Assembly: GCA_029261575.1 (NCBI GenBank)
Contig: JAJDBD010000189.1
Coordinates: 1 to 63,808, forward strand
Length of the DNA stretch: 63,808 nt
DNA from: Nitrospinaceae bacterium
GTDB taxonomy: Bacteria; Nitrospinota; Nitrospinia; Nitrospinales; JACRGP01
Direction of reading: 5' to 3'
A program made the translations under genes and the position numbers. This document shows positions 54,486 through 63,176 of the stretch, piece after piece (the first letter of the stretch is position 1; every line of letters starts with the position of its first letter). The notes below the pieces were generated by a model that was given only the letters and a program-made list of their open reading frames with translations, searched no databases and had not been told where the DNA came from.

Positions 54486-55517
54486 ATGAATATTGCTGAG
54501 AAAATGAAACGAGACTGGGATCAACGCGCACAGCATCACGCACGATTTTGGATTGCCACCGAGAATTATCAAACTGAAGAAGTATTTGCACAATCTGGAC
54601 AGGATACGGCACAGGCTCTTTTAAAGGCCTTAACGGGTTTGTCTCATCCATCTTGGAAAGTGTTAGACATTGGTTGTGGTATAGGACGTGTATTGAAACC
54701 TCTCGGCCAATATTTTCATTCCTTAGTCGGGATCGATGTATCCTCTACAATGATTGCTCAAAGTAAAGCATGGCTAGCCGAGAGTCCTCATATCACTACT
54801 TTTGAAACTTCTGGTGTGGATCTTCGTGAATTCCCGGATCAATCCTTTAATCTTGTGTATTCTTATGTGGCATTCCAACACATGCCTCGTCCAGTTTTTG
54901 AACAATATTTAAGCGAAATCAATCGCGTGCTCTTGCCAGGTGGCAATTTGGCTATGCAACTTCCCATTGGGCAGTATTGTGACGTTCCAATTGAAGATAC
55001 TATTGGCATTCGGTCGTACTCCATGGAAGAAATCGAGCAAAAACTTCTTAATCATGGTCTGGCCTTCGGTGATAAATTGGTGCGTTTTCCCATATCGCCA
55101 ACCAGCAATCAACCATTTGATCATGGTTTTCACATTATCAGGAAGATTAAGACCATTAAGCCCAAGATTCGGGCAAAATGGGTTCAACTAGAACACCCAC
55201 AGCACTCTTCTCCATTGGACATGTTTCTCTATGAGACCTATGCAGAAGACTGTGTGAAAGTGGGAAAGAATCAAGAGGGCATAGAGACATTACAATTTCT
55301 CGTCCACCGAAATCCCGAACATTTATCTGGATGGTTGCAGCTAACTGCCCTCTTATTAGAAAACGGCCAGGTCCATCAAGCTGTCACCACGATGCAAGAA
55401 TTAACGGCCACTCACCCACGCTACCAAGAGGGCCAAGCGACTTTGCAACAATTATTGGCTCTGCACCAACAAGGAAACTCCACACTCCAAGAAGAACCAA
55501 AACAATTACTCTGTTAA
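54486..55517 (+). CDS. SAM-dependent methyltransferase with TPR-like C-terminus
   Basis: A 343-residue protein. Residues about 55-165 form a class I methyltransferase domain with motif I VLDIGCGIGRVLKPL, motif II FHSLVGIDVSSTMI and the later FNLVYSYVAFQHMPRPV. The C-terminal 110 residues have TPR-like helices (AEDCVKVGKNQEGIETLQFL, then LENGQVHQAVTTMQELTATH). The combination resembles methyltransferases that act on polymer or carrier-bound substrates. Substrate unknown. It stands alone between SprA-like and DUF3015 genes. Confidence 0.85.
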   Translation: MNIAEKMKRDWDQRAQHHARFWIATENYQTEEVFAQSGQDTAQALLKALTGLSHPSWKVLDIGCGIGRVLKPLGQYFHSLVGIDVSSTMIAQSKAWLAESPHITTFETSGVDLREFPDQSFNLVYSYVAFQHMPRPVFEQYLSEINRVLLPGGNLAMQLPIGQYCDVPIEDTIGIRSYSMEEIEQKLLNHGLAFGDKLVRFPISPTSNQPFDHGFHIIRKIKTIKPKIRAKWVQLEHPQHSSPLDMFLYETYAEDCVKVGKNQEGIETLQFLVHRNPEHLSGWLQLTALLLENGQVHQAVTTMQELTATHPRYQEGQATLQQLLALHQQGNSTLQEEPKQLLC

Positions 55518-55679
55518 ATAGCGGACTGTGCTCTCCACGATTGATGAATCCCATGGAACCACAGAGGGCGGGAATATTTTCGAATTTGGGCTAGTCAAGA
55601 AGCACTGGTATGCTACATTAAATTTCTACTGAAGATCGATGGCCCTCTTGTTCACAATCACCAATTAAGGAGGAACGGC

Positions 55680-56195
55680 ATGGGTAAACGCACACTTCTC
55701 GTTCTGATGGCAATGTTGTTTATGTTTGGAACGACAGGAGTGGCTTTAGCTGCCCATCCAGACAATGGTCCAGGATGTGGGTTGGGAAAATTAGCCTGGA
55801 ACTCCTACCCTAGCCAGCAGTCAATAGGGGCACAAGTTTTTCAAGCGACTACCAATGGAACATTTTTCGCTCAAACATTTGGTATCAGTTCTGGAACCTC
55901 AGGTTGCACAAATGACGGAACGATTTTTGCGTCGGAAAAAGTGAACGTATTTGCGGTGATCAATATTGACAACATCTCCCAAGAGATGGCTCAAGGCCAA
56001 GGTGAACATTTAACCTCGCTGGCCACATTGATGGACATTCCCGCCGATCAACACGAAACCTTTTTTGCCATGGCTCAAGAAAAATACACGACACTGATCC
56101 AATCAGGAGAAGCCTCTCCTCAAGCTGTGATTAAAGCGATATATAGTGCGATGGGAGATCACCCCATTTTAGCCCAAGTTTCAACCACAAAGTAA
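55680..56195 (+). CDS. DUF3015-family exported protein
   Basis: A 171-residue protein with a signal peptide (LLVLMAMLFMFGTTGVALAA then HPDNGPGCG). The mature part begins GPGCGLGKLAWNSYPSQQS and has a matching cysteine in GTSGCTNDG, the signature of DUF3015. The rest is helical. It is the first gene of a pair with a DUF4105 protein 71 nt downstream; in many Gram-negative bacteria these two families are neighbours. AGGAGGAACGGC is before the ATG. Function of the pair is not known. Confidence 0.88.
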   Translation: MGKRTLLVLMAMLFMFGTTGVALAAHPDNGPGCGLGKLAWNSYPSQQSIGAQVFQATTNGTFFAQTFGISSGTSGCTNDGTIFASEKVNVFAVINIDNISQEMAQGQGEHLTSLATLMDIPADQHETFFAMAQEKYTTLIQSGEASPQAVIKAIYSAMGDHPILAQVSTTK

Positions 56196-56266
56196 TATAA
56201 AATTCATACATGGCCCCGACGTGAAGCCGGAGCCTATCTTTTGGTTCTCTACTTCGCCCATTTTCG

Positions 56267-58174
56267 GTGATAACACGAATCTTTTTGTTGTGTGTTGGGC
56301 TCTCCCTCTTTCCTCTTTCTTCCCTAGCCCAAGATTCTCCCGCCACGTATCTGCAGGAGCTTATTGAGCTCGCAGAAAGAAAACAGCTCCATCAAAAACG
56401 GTATTGGCACCTGCTCTTACATTATCGCCAAGATTTCTTGGGCAGTTTTTCCAGTGACGTAGATGATCCTGGATTTTTCCTATCTGAGAAGGGAAAAACT
56501 GATCCTCAAGCGGAACTTCATGCGACCCTCGCCCAATTCTTTTCAATTGACTTAGTCGGACGATCTCAGCAAGTCGCCCAATGTGCCTTTATTGCCAGAT
56601 TTCAGTGGCTCAAACACCAACTGAAATTTGATGATACCCTCTTCCCTGTTCAACAATGTATCCGATTCGCGGATTGGATAAAAGAATTGAACCCTGCATC
56701 CATTACTCTCATTTTTCCGGCAGCATTTATGAATAATCCCGTCTCAATGTTTGGTCATTCGTTTCTTCGCATCGATCAACATGGCCAAACCGAACACACA
56801 CGCCTTTTGGCCTATACGGTCAATTATGCGGCAGAAGTGCCTCCGAATGTCGGGGTAGAGTTCGCCTTCAAAGGCATTTGGGGTGGGTATCAAGGGTTTT
56901 TCTCCACTATCCCTTACTATATAAAAGTGCAGGAATATCGAGACATGGAAAACCGAGACATTTGGGAATACCGCCTAAATTTTTCACCTGAACAAATTCA
57001 CCAATTGCTCATGCACACATGGGAAATGGGCAACGCGTATTTTGATTATTATTTTTTCAAAGAAAATTGTGCGTATCACATTCTTTCCTTATTAGAAGTG
57101 GCCAATCCTCAACTTCATTTAACGGATCAATTTCATTTTTGGACTATTCCTGCAGATACGATTCGTCTTTTCTCTCAAACAGAGGACTTTGTCCAAGACA
57201 TTAGCTACCGACCTGCCGGCAGTACGAAAATCAAGCGTAAACGAGCGGCGGTGCAACCTTCAGAAACGTATATCCTTGACCAATTACCCACCGATCCATC
57301 CGTCGCACGTCAAAGAAACTTTCTTCAATTACCTCAAGCCCGCCAAATATTTTTACTTGACTTGGTATCCGACTATCTACGTTATAAGATCCAAACGGAC
57401 AAAAGGTTGGCGGAGATATACCAAGCACACAATCACTCCATCTTATTGAACCGAAGCCAAATCCAAGTACCTTCTTCCCCATTTCCCATTGCTCCGTTTA
57501 CCCTTTCTCCCGAACAGGGCCACGAAACGACCCGCATGGAAATGGGAGTTGGTTGGCGAAACGACGAACTCTTTGAGCATATTGGCATTCGAGCTGTATA
57601 TCATGACCTGCTGGATCCCGATCCAGGTTATAACCCCGACTCTCAAATTGAATTGAGTGCCTTGTCATTGAGACATTACCATCGTCGCAATCAATTTAGG
57701 ATTGAACAGTTTACGCTGGTGAATGTGCTGTCACTTGCGCCGATTGATTCCTGGTTTCGTGGGCCGTCCTGGAAAGTGAAATTTGGGATGAATACCGTCA
57801 AAACACGTTCGTGCGATCTCTGTTCCAATGGATATCTGAACGTCGGGGCTGGTGGAGCACTAGAGACACATGTGTTTCAACGAGAAGTCTTTTTTCTTTT
57901 TGGCGAAGCGGATGTGAATGGGAGTAGGGCTTATGATGAGAACCATAGAGTAGGGGGCGGTTTGTCTGGCGGAGTTGTGGTCAATGTGGCGGATAACTGG
58001 AAATGGCTGGCTTCAGGTGGATATTTAGGGTACCTATTCGGTGATCGATCAGATGATGTTCGTATTTCAGTTGGACAACGATGGACCTTCGCCAAAAACT
58101 TCGCATTTCGTACGATGTTTACCCATCATGATCGAGACAACGAGGTATTCACTGTCTTACATGGCTACTTCTGA
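56267..58174 (+). CDS. DUF4105 (Lnb N-terminal periplasmic domain) protein with beta-barrel-like C-terminus
   Basis: A 635-residue exported protein. A GTG start gives signal MITRIFLLCVGLSLFPLSSL with cleavage at AQD. The motif PVSMFGHSFLRIDQ and FKENCAYHILSLLEVA are the conserved His and Cys stretches of the DUF4105/Lnb N-terminal domain (about residues 150-320). The C-terminal 220 residues (HIGIRAVYHDLLDPDPGYNP onward) look like an outer-membrane beta-barrel. Lnb-type N-terminal domains are related to NlpC/P60-like papain folds, so a hydrolase or transferase on cell-wall or lipid substrates is possible. It is paired with the DUF3015 gene. Confidence 0.88.
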   Translation: MITRIFLLCVGLSLFPLSSLAQDSPATYLQELIELAERKQLHQKRYWHLLLHYRQDFLGSFSSDVDDPGFFLSEKGKTDPQAELHATLAQFFSIDLVGRSQQVAQCAFIARFQWLKHQLKFDDTLFPVQQCIRFADWIKELNPASITLIFPAAFMNNPVSMFGHSFLRIDQHGQTEHTRLLAYTVNYAAEVPPNVGVEFAFKGIWGGYQGFFSTIPYYIKVQEYRDMENRDIWEYRLNFSPEQIHQLLMHTWEMGNAYFDYYFFKENCAYHILSLLEVANPQLHLTDQFHFWTIPADTIRLFSQTEDFVQDISYRPAGSTKIKRKRAAVQPSETYILDQLPTDPSVARQRNFLQLPQARQIFLLDLVSDYLRYKIQTDKRLAEIYQAHNHSILLNRSQIQVPSSPFPIAPFTLSPEQGHETTRMEMGVGWRNDELFEHIGIRAVYHDLLDPDPGYNPDSQIELSALSLRHYHRRNQFRIEQFTLVNVLSLAPIDSWFRGPSWKVKFGMNTVKTRSCDLCSNGYLNVGAGGALETHVFQREVFFLFGEADVNGSRAYDENHRVGGGLSGGVVVNVADNWKWLASGGYLGYLFGDRSDDVRISVGQRWTFAKNFAFRTMFTHHDRDNEVFTVLHGYF

Positions 58175-58351
58175 TCATGCCAAAGGGAAGCCAAGACTTT
58201 TACTTGCGGAAATATGGGCATATTGTCATCGCCCGAGTTAGTGTACGGTGTGTTAGCCTTTACGAAAAATTGACAGGGTATTTCATTTTGACATCCTCAT
58301 GGTAGAATCCGCCCATCGATTTATTCATCATTAATTGATGGGCTAGAATTC

Positions 58352-59116
58352 ATGGCTTTCCATTTACCCAACTCACCTTCTTCACTGGCTCCACACCCGC
58401 CTCTCCGAGATTATTACCAAACTGAAGAACAGCGCAGGAAACTCCTGGACGCGCAATTTGATCAGGTGGCTCCTGATTACAATTGGATCACACAAGCCTC
58501 GTCTTTTGGTTCTGGAAAACGCTACCGTAGGGAGGCATTAAAAAGGTCAGGGCTTAAGCAAGGGGACACGATTCTTGATGTCGCCTGTGGTCCAGGCACC
58601 GTCTCAGTGTGTGCCCAACTCATTGTCGGAGAGGCGGGCCGGGTTGTGGGATTGGATCCTAGCCTTGGTATGGTAACCGAAGCTCAAAAACAAGGCGTCT
58701 CAACCGTCCTGCAAGGCAAGGCTGAACATCTCCCCTTTCCTGACGAAATCTTTGATTTTATTAGTATGGGCTATGCGCTTCGTCATGTCACAGATCTTGC
58801 CCTCACCTTCAAAGAGTACCTTCGGGTGCTCAAACCCGGTGGGCAAATTCTTCTCCTGGAGATCTCAAGGCCTGATTCCTTTCTTCCTTATCATGTGAGC
58901 CGATTTTTTTTAAAACAGGTCGTCCCATGGGTGGCGTATTTGGGAACCAAAAATCCACATGCGCACAAACTTATGAAATATTATTGGGATACGATTGAGT
59001 CGTGCGTGCCCCCAGAAACCATTCTCCAAGCTCTGGAAGAATCTGGCTTTGTCCACAGCCAACAATATACCCTCTTCGGTGGCTTGCTCAGAGACTATTC
59101 CGGCTGTAAACCGTAA
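58352..59116 (+). CDS. UbiE/MenG-like quinone methyltransferase
   Basis: A 254-residue class I methyltransferase with an FDQVAPDYNWITQASSFGSG start typical of UbiE/MenG, motif I ILDVACGPGTVSVCAQL, motif FDFISMGYALRHV and VLKPGGQILLLEISRP. The UbiE family methylates demethylmenaquinone or the ubiquinone ring. Some residues differ from the standard UbiE text, so another quinone or a related substrate is possible. No other quinone genes are in the window. The N-terminal 25 residues are extra. Confidence 0.85.
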   Translation: MAFHLPNSPSSLAPHPPLRDYYQTEEQRRKLLDAQFDQVAPDYNWITQASSFGSGKRYRREALKRSGLKQGDTILDVACGPGTVSVCAQLIVGEAGRVVGLDPSLGMVTEAQKQGVSTVLQGKAEHLPFPDEIFDFISMGYALRHVTDLALTFKEYLRVLKPGGQILLLEISRPDSFLPYHVSRFFLKQVVPWVAYLGTKNPHAHKLMKYYWDTIESCVPPETILQALEESGFVHSQQYTLFGGLLRDYSGCKP

Positions 59117-59293
59117 CCGGATCATACAACCCTCTATTTTCAACCTAGTTGGCTGTCCCGAGCGAGCTGTCCGTCTCTTGGATAACCTTCTTTCAGATAC
59201 CAAAGGAATTCGAAGGCAAAAAATATTTTGATTTCTTCAGCCGCCTAGGAAGTTTTCTGTGATGATGAATGAAGTGATGACGGATAGGCGATC

Positions 59294-59593
59294 TTATTTT
59301 TCATAGGTCGCGATGATCGTAGTATCTGTAACAGATTTCTCAAAATAGCCTTTCCTGACCTTGAGATACGCATCGTTTGAGAAAAATGCATCCCTTGAGT
59401 CTTGGTCAGGAAAGAAAATCGTAAACACACGATTGATTGGAGCCTCTGTTTTAGATTTGAGGACTTCAGATACCTTGAAGTCGTAGCCAAATCTTCCGCG
59501 ATAGCTTTCAAGAATGGGCGTCATTTTGTCGCGATAGGATTGATAACCTGCCTCGTCCACGACATGTAGTCCCACGAGCATTTCTAGCGCCAT
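59294..59593 (-). CDS. DUF1330-like dimeric alpha-beta barrel protein
   Basis: A 99-residue protein with the ferredoxin-like pattern MLVGLHVVDEAGYQSYRDKM, FKVSEVLKSKTEAPINRVFT, and IFFPDQDSRDAFFSNDAYLK. DUF1330 and related proteins form dimers with unknown enzymatic roles. AAGGTGAAAT precedes the ATG. Convergent with the quinone methyltransferase gene. Copy B of the double-hairpin repeat follows on its right. Confidence 0.75.
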   Translation of the reverse strand: MALEMLVGLHVVDEAGYQSYRDKMTPILESYRGRFGYDFKVSEVLKSKTEAPINRVFTIFFPDQDSRDAFFSNDAYLKVRKGYFEKSVTDTTIIATYEK

Positions 59594-59639
59594 ATCATTT
59601 CACCTTTAAAAATTATTGTCACTCTAATTACATTCCTTA

Positions 59640-59878
59640 AAGATGCCGGGGTTCGTCCCGGCGGCCGAGCCACTTTTGTTTCGGCAAAAGTAGCCAAAAC
59701 CAGGTTGGCCGTAATGTGGCCCTTCGGGTCCCCTCCGCGGTTCACCAACCCCGGCGGCGCGCAAACTCGCTACGCTCAAACAATGCGCGCCTTTTCTCCG
59801 GGGTCGGCTGCACTGCTCGGCCCCACCACAAGGCCAGGGGAGAAGGCTGAAACAATGTGTCCTTTAGTTATGGAGGGC
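59640..59878 (+). repeat. Dispersed double-hairpin repeat, copy B
   Basis: It starts with TGCCGGG...CCCGGCG and CACTTTTG/CAAAAGTAG stem-loops, then CCAAAACCA and GCAAACTCGCTACGCTCAAAC. It matches copy A along its whole length without gaps, with substitutions spread over all codon positions. A 61-residue frame runs through it (RYAQTMRAFSP-like) but has no ribosome-binding site. Confidence 0.7.
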
Positions 59879-60024
59879 AAGTTGTTCTGATACGATTATA
59901 GGCCTCTTCGTTAACCACATGGAATCTCACTAGCATTTATAACGCCATATCAATTCATTATTGAAATTATTGTCTAATGTTTGTGGTAGCAATGGTTAAA
60001 GACGAAGGATGGAAAATTGAATAT
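59879..60024. other. Short AT-rich spacer after repeat copy B
   Basis: No gene or structure recognised between the repeat and the 3' end of the 199-residue membrane protein gene. Confidence 0.3.
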
Positions 60025-60624
60025 TTATTTACCAACATTCATGCCGTCAGTCGTGGATTTGATTTCTGATTTACCGCCCGTGACGTAGAGCCCAAGCAAC
60101 TTGTTTGGGTCAATGCCCCTATTGCTCTCGCCTAAATCAGAGCGCATTTCGCGAAAAAGAGTGTCAATAAGAGGTAAGGTGTCCGGGGTACTTTCAGGTT
60201 TTGCTGATTCGGATCGCCAATTTGCGTAAGCCTTAACGACACCAGGGCCACCGTAGATCGTTACCTTAGAGGTAAATTTGTAAAAGAATTCTTCAATATT
60301 TTGGGGCATTAAATCATTTCCCTTTTTCCCAGCTTTTGTGTTGCGTATTAGCTGGATGACTATATCCATAAATTCGTTGTAGATTTCTGCTTTTTTTGCT
60401 CTATGATCCGCAAACGCAACCTGTTCTTTGGCTTTTCTTGAGTTGTAGGAGGCAATGGACACGGAGGAGATGATAGTAGTAGCTCCAGCAATAAGTGCCA
60501 CGCCAACACTGGCATTAACGTCCTTGAGTGAAGAGCCTAACCAGACCAACATTTGATACAAAAAATACGCAGAAATACCTACAAGCAAAACCCCAAATGC
60601 AATGAGCAGTTTATCCTTCATCAT
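60025..60624 (-). CDS. Membrane hypothetical protein, 199 residues
   Basis: Two N-terminal helices (LLIAFGVLLVGISAYFLYQM and SVGVALIAGATTIISSVSIA) are followed by a basic segment (SRKAKEQVAFADHRAKKAEI) and a soluble, mainly helical domain with no known motif. The layout resembles small membrane-bound effectors with a cytoplasmic domain, but I do not recognise a family. Base composition is more AT-rich than the neighbours, so horizontal acquisition is possible. It lies between repeats B and C. Confidence 0.65.
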   Translation of the reverse strand: MMKDKLLIAFGVLLVGISAYFLYQMLVWLGSSLKDVNASVGVALIAGATTIISSVSIASYNSRKAKEQVAFADHRAKKAEIYNEFMDIVIQLIRNTKAGKKGNDLMPQNIEEFFYKFTSKVTIYGGPGVVKAYANWRSESAKPESTPDTLPLIDTLFREMRSDLGESNRGIDPNKLLGLYVTGGKSEIKSTTDGMNVGK

Positions 60625-61041
60625 TTTTTCTCGATTAGGCTAATTTAAAGTACGTCATAAAAATCAGGTGAAATATTACTGTTTGAATATTGTTAAACCT
60701 TTTAAAAAAGAAAAAATATTTCCCCTCTTAATATATATCTGATAATAGTTTTTGCCAGATGTATATTTAAATCTCTCCGCTCCATTTCTTGGCAGATCCC
60801 ATCACACAACTATTGTTGATTAAATCAACCTTTGACAATTTCTATATTTATTCCGAATAAAAAAAATAAAAGCGGTTTTTCCAGGGTTACCTACCATAGA
60901 TGTTCATCGAATAGTGAAGCTTTGCCACCATTTCACACATGTTGAATTGTAGAGGTAAGTTTCTTAGGAATTTCAACCATATTTTTTCTCCAAAGACGCC
61001 TGCTGTTTGGCCCTCTGGGCGGACGCTCTGATTAACTGGCG
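60625..61041. other. AT-rich intergenic region
   Basis: The stretch 60640-60900 is unusually AT-rich with short A and T runs and no gene. It should hold the promoter of the 199-residue membrane protein gene. No clear palindrome. Confidence 0.3.
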
Positions 61042-61192
61042 GGCCTTGTTTGAGCGGAGCGAGTTGGTCCGCCCCTCCATTTCCAGCGTCCGTCTAATTC
61101 GATGAGGCCGAACTGGGTGTCAATGGTTTTGGGTCCTTTTGCCGAAACAAAAGGGCCTCGCCTGCCGGGGCGAAACCCGGCAATTATCGCAA
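61042..61192 (-). repeat. Dispersed double-hairpin repeat, copy C (partial, inverted)
   Basis: On the minus strand it reads TTGCCGGGTTTCGCCCCGGC, then CCCTTTTG/CAAAAGGA and CCCAAAACCATTGAC, matching the start of copies A and B, and later CAACTCGCTCCGCTCAAAC, matching their block. The part between diverges, so it is a rearranged copy. Confidence 0.65.
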
Positions 61193-61236
61193 ATATAAAT
61201 ACTTGCCAGTTTGGAAGATAAAGAATCGAGTAAAGC

Positions 61237-62727
61237 CTACCTCCTGACCTCTTCCTTGAAGGATTTGAGGAGGGAGATGATGAGGATGATGATGACGAAG
61301 ACGAAGGGAAAGGCGGCGAGTATGGCGCCGGTTTGGAGACCTTTGAGGCCGCCTGACCACAGTAGAATGGCGGCGGAGAGGGACTGAATGACGCCCCAGG
61401 TGAATTTTATGTGATTGGGTGGGTTGAGGCTGCCGTTGGTGGTGAGCGTCCCCAGCACGAAGGTGGCGGAATCTGCGGAGGTGATGAAAAATGTGCCGAT
61501 GAGAAAAATGGCAATGAGGGACATGATGGTTCCCATGGGGTATTGCTCCAAGACGGTGAAAAGCAAGACTTCCATTCCTTGGTTTTCCATCACGGCTTTC
61601 AAGTCAACGTTCTGAAAGAGCTCTAAGGCGATCCCTGTTCCGCCGAAAACGGTAAACCAAAACGCACAAAAGAGTGTTGGGACAAGCAATACGCCCAGCA
61701 CAAATTGGCGTACCGTTCGGCCCTTGGATATTCGGGCGATGAAGGTGCCGACAAACGGCGCCCAGGCAATCCACCAAGCCCAATAAAACAAGGTCCAGTC
61801 ATGGATCCAAGTGGAATCACCAAACGGGGCCAGATTCAGGCTCATGGTGGGAAGGTTTTGAAGATAATGTCCAAAGGTTGATGGCAAGACCGTCATGATG
61901 AAATGTGTGGGCCCAAGAAATAGCAAAAAGAACAGGAGCGACAAGGCCAGGATCATATTCAGATTGCTGAGATATTTGATCCCCCGATGCAGCCCAGTTT
62001 GGGCTGAGAGCATGAATAAGATGGTCACAATGGCAATCAGGGTCAATTGTGTCCCTAATGTATTAGGAATGCCAAAGACATAGGATAGTCCTCCGCTGAT
62101 CTGCACCGCGCCAAATCCTAACGAGGTAGCCACCCCAAAGACGGTGGCGAACACCGCGACGACATCAACGACCGTTCCCAGCGGTCCTGTGGAATGCTTG
62201 CCCAGCACTGGTTGGCAGGCAAGGCTAAACAACCCTGGTGTTCCACGACGGAATTGAAAATATGCCAGAGCCAGGGCCACCATCGTATAGATGCCCCACG
62301 GGTGCAATCCCCAGTGGAAAAAGGAATATTGGAGAGCCAGTAGAGCCGCCTCCGGGGTTCCCCCTTCGCCCATAGGTGGCGTATGAAAATGGGAAGTGGG
62401 TTCCGCGACTCCCCAAAACACCAGCCCAATACCCATACCTGCACAAAACAGCATGGCAAACCAGGTGAGGAGGTTAAATTCGGGTTCGGCTCCGTCCGGG
62501 CCAAGGAGGATATCGCCGTATCGAGAAAAAATCAGGCAGAGGGCACAGAGTAAAAATCCGGAAGCTGAGAGGACATACAGCCAGCCAAAGGTATCTAACA
62601 GAGAAGACTGGAGGCCTCCGGTAATTTTGGCCAAATGTTCTGGGGCTAGACCGCCCCAAAGGAGGAATAGGAGCGCCAGGGCGCAGGAAATGTTGAAAAC
62701 TAACGTGGTGGGTTTTAGTGGGTTCAT
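61237..62727 (-). CDS. BCCT-family betaine/choline/carnitine transporter, copy 2
   Basis: A 496-residue protein, very similar to copy 1 (most changes are in the first 70 residues, e.g. HLAKITGGLQSSLLDTF for HLATITSALQKSLLDSF). It keeps GMGIGLVFWGVAEP and WWIAWAPFVGTFIARISKGR. The start at 62727 matches that of copy 1; an in-frame ATG 13 codons earlier (62766) is open here, while in copy 1 the same place has a stop. A hairpin (GAGGTCT/AGACCTC) lies before the ATG. It is divergent from methyltransferase copy 2. Likely role: uptake of betaine-type solutes. Confidence 0.92.
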   Translation of the reverse strand: MNPLKPTTLVFNISCALALLFLLWGGLAPEHLAKITGGLQSSLLDTFGWLYVLSASGFLLCALCLIFSRYGDILLGPDGAEPEFNLLTWFAMLFCAGMGIGLVFWGVAEPTSHFHTPPMGEGGTPEAALLALQYSFFHWGLHPWGIYTMVALALAYFQFRRGTPGLFSLACQPVLGKHSTGPLGTVVDVVAVFATVFGVATSLGFGAVQISGGLSYVFGIPNTLGTQLTLIAIVTILFMLSAQTGLHRGIKYLSNLNMILALSLLFFLLFLGPTHFIMTVLPSTFGHYLQNLPTMSLNLAPFGDSTWIHDWTLFYWAWWIAWAPFVGTFIARISKGRTVRQFVLGVLLVPTLFCAFWFTVFGGTGIALELFQNVDLKAVMENQGMEVLLFTVLEQYPMGTIMSLIAIFLIGTFFITSADSATFVLGTLTTNGSLNPPNHIKFTWGVIQSLSAAILLWSGGLKGLQTGAILAAFPFVFVIIILIISLLKSFKEEVRR

Positions 62728-62735
62728 AGAGCGAC

Positions 62736-62753
62736 GAGGTCTACATAGACCTC
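62736..62753 (-). promoter_or_regulatory. Hairpin over the Shine-Dalgarno region of transporter copy 2
   Basis: GAGGTCT and AGACCTC form a 7-bp stem with a 4-nt loop. The stem includes part of AGGAGG, followed at once by an ATG-TAG pair. It would hide the ribosome-binding site of an upstream start and lies 9 nt before the transporter ATG. It is absent from copy 1. Confidence 0.35.
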
Positions 62754-62931
62754 CTAGCCCTACCATAATTCGTCAGGGTGAACAAGGCACAGGTTTTGGC
62801 TGGAAGATGGTTTCACTGTTCTGCATCGTGAGAATAGGCTGTGGGGAGTTATTGTGGACAAGTAGGCAATCGCCACATCATGAAAGGCGATTGCTTTGCT
62901 TCTCTCTATCATTTCAAGGATTTTCGACCCT

Positions 62932-62961
62932 AAAGGGTTGCTCTTCTGGGCTTAAAGGGTT
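62932..62961 (+). promoter_or_regulatory. AAAGGGTT direct repeats, 22 nt apart, copy 2
   Basis: AAAGGGTT at 62932-62939 and at 62954-62961, with 22 nt from start to start. The pair is in the same place and spacing as in copy 1, while the 14 bases between differ. Confidence 0.5.
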
Positions 62962-62989
62962 AGATTTAGGGCCTCTTTGGCAAACAATC

Positions 62990-63035
62990 GGGCCTTCCAA
63001 ACGCTCGCAAGAGAAGTTCGGGGGCCCTTTTTATT
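62990..63035 (+). terminator. Conserved leader terminator before methyltransferase copy 2
   Basis: GGGCCTTCC pairs with GGGGGCCC, with inner AAC/GTT and CTC/GAG stems and GCAA tetraloop, then TTTTTATTT. It lies 142 nt upstream of the ATG. The base change in the outer stem relative to copy 1 keeps or extends pairing. Confidence 0.75.
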
Positions 63036-63176
63036 TCCCGAATCAAGGGGGAGGTGAAAGGATCACGCCTAGGCGCGAACCTTTTTCTGCCTTTCTCAGT
63101 CAATTCACCGTTGCCTTTTTAGTCCTCTGCCTGCTGGTGAGTGGTGGACGCATCGGCCCTTTAGGAGGTTAGTCTC

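Larger units (their letters stand above)
62728..63176. promoter_or_regulatory. Divergent intergenic region of betaine cassette copy 2
   Basis: The methyltransferase side holds the AAAGGGTT repeats (62932-62961), the conserved terminator, a GCCTTTCTCAGTCAA-like box and the RBS AGGAGG at 63162. The transporter side is not conserved with copy 1; it has a 9-bp hairpin GCAATCGCC/GGCGATTGC at 62866-62894. No gene lies in it. Confidence 0.5.

Noticed and set aside
59705-59890. 61-residue frame in repeat copy B (and similar in copy A)
   Set aside because: The peptide is similar between copies because the DNA is; no ribosome-binding site and no codon-position bias in the changes.
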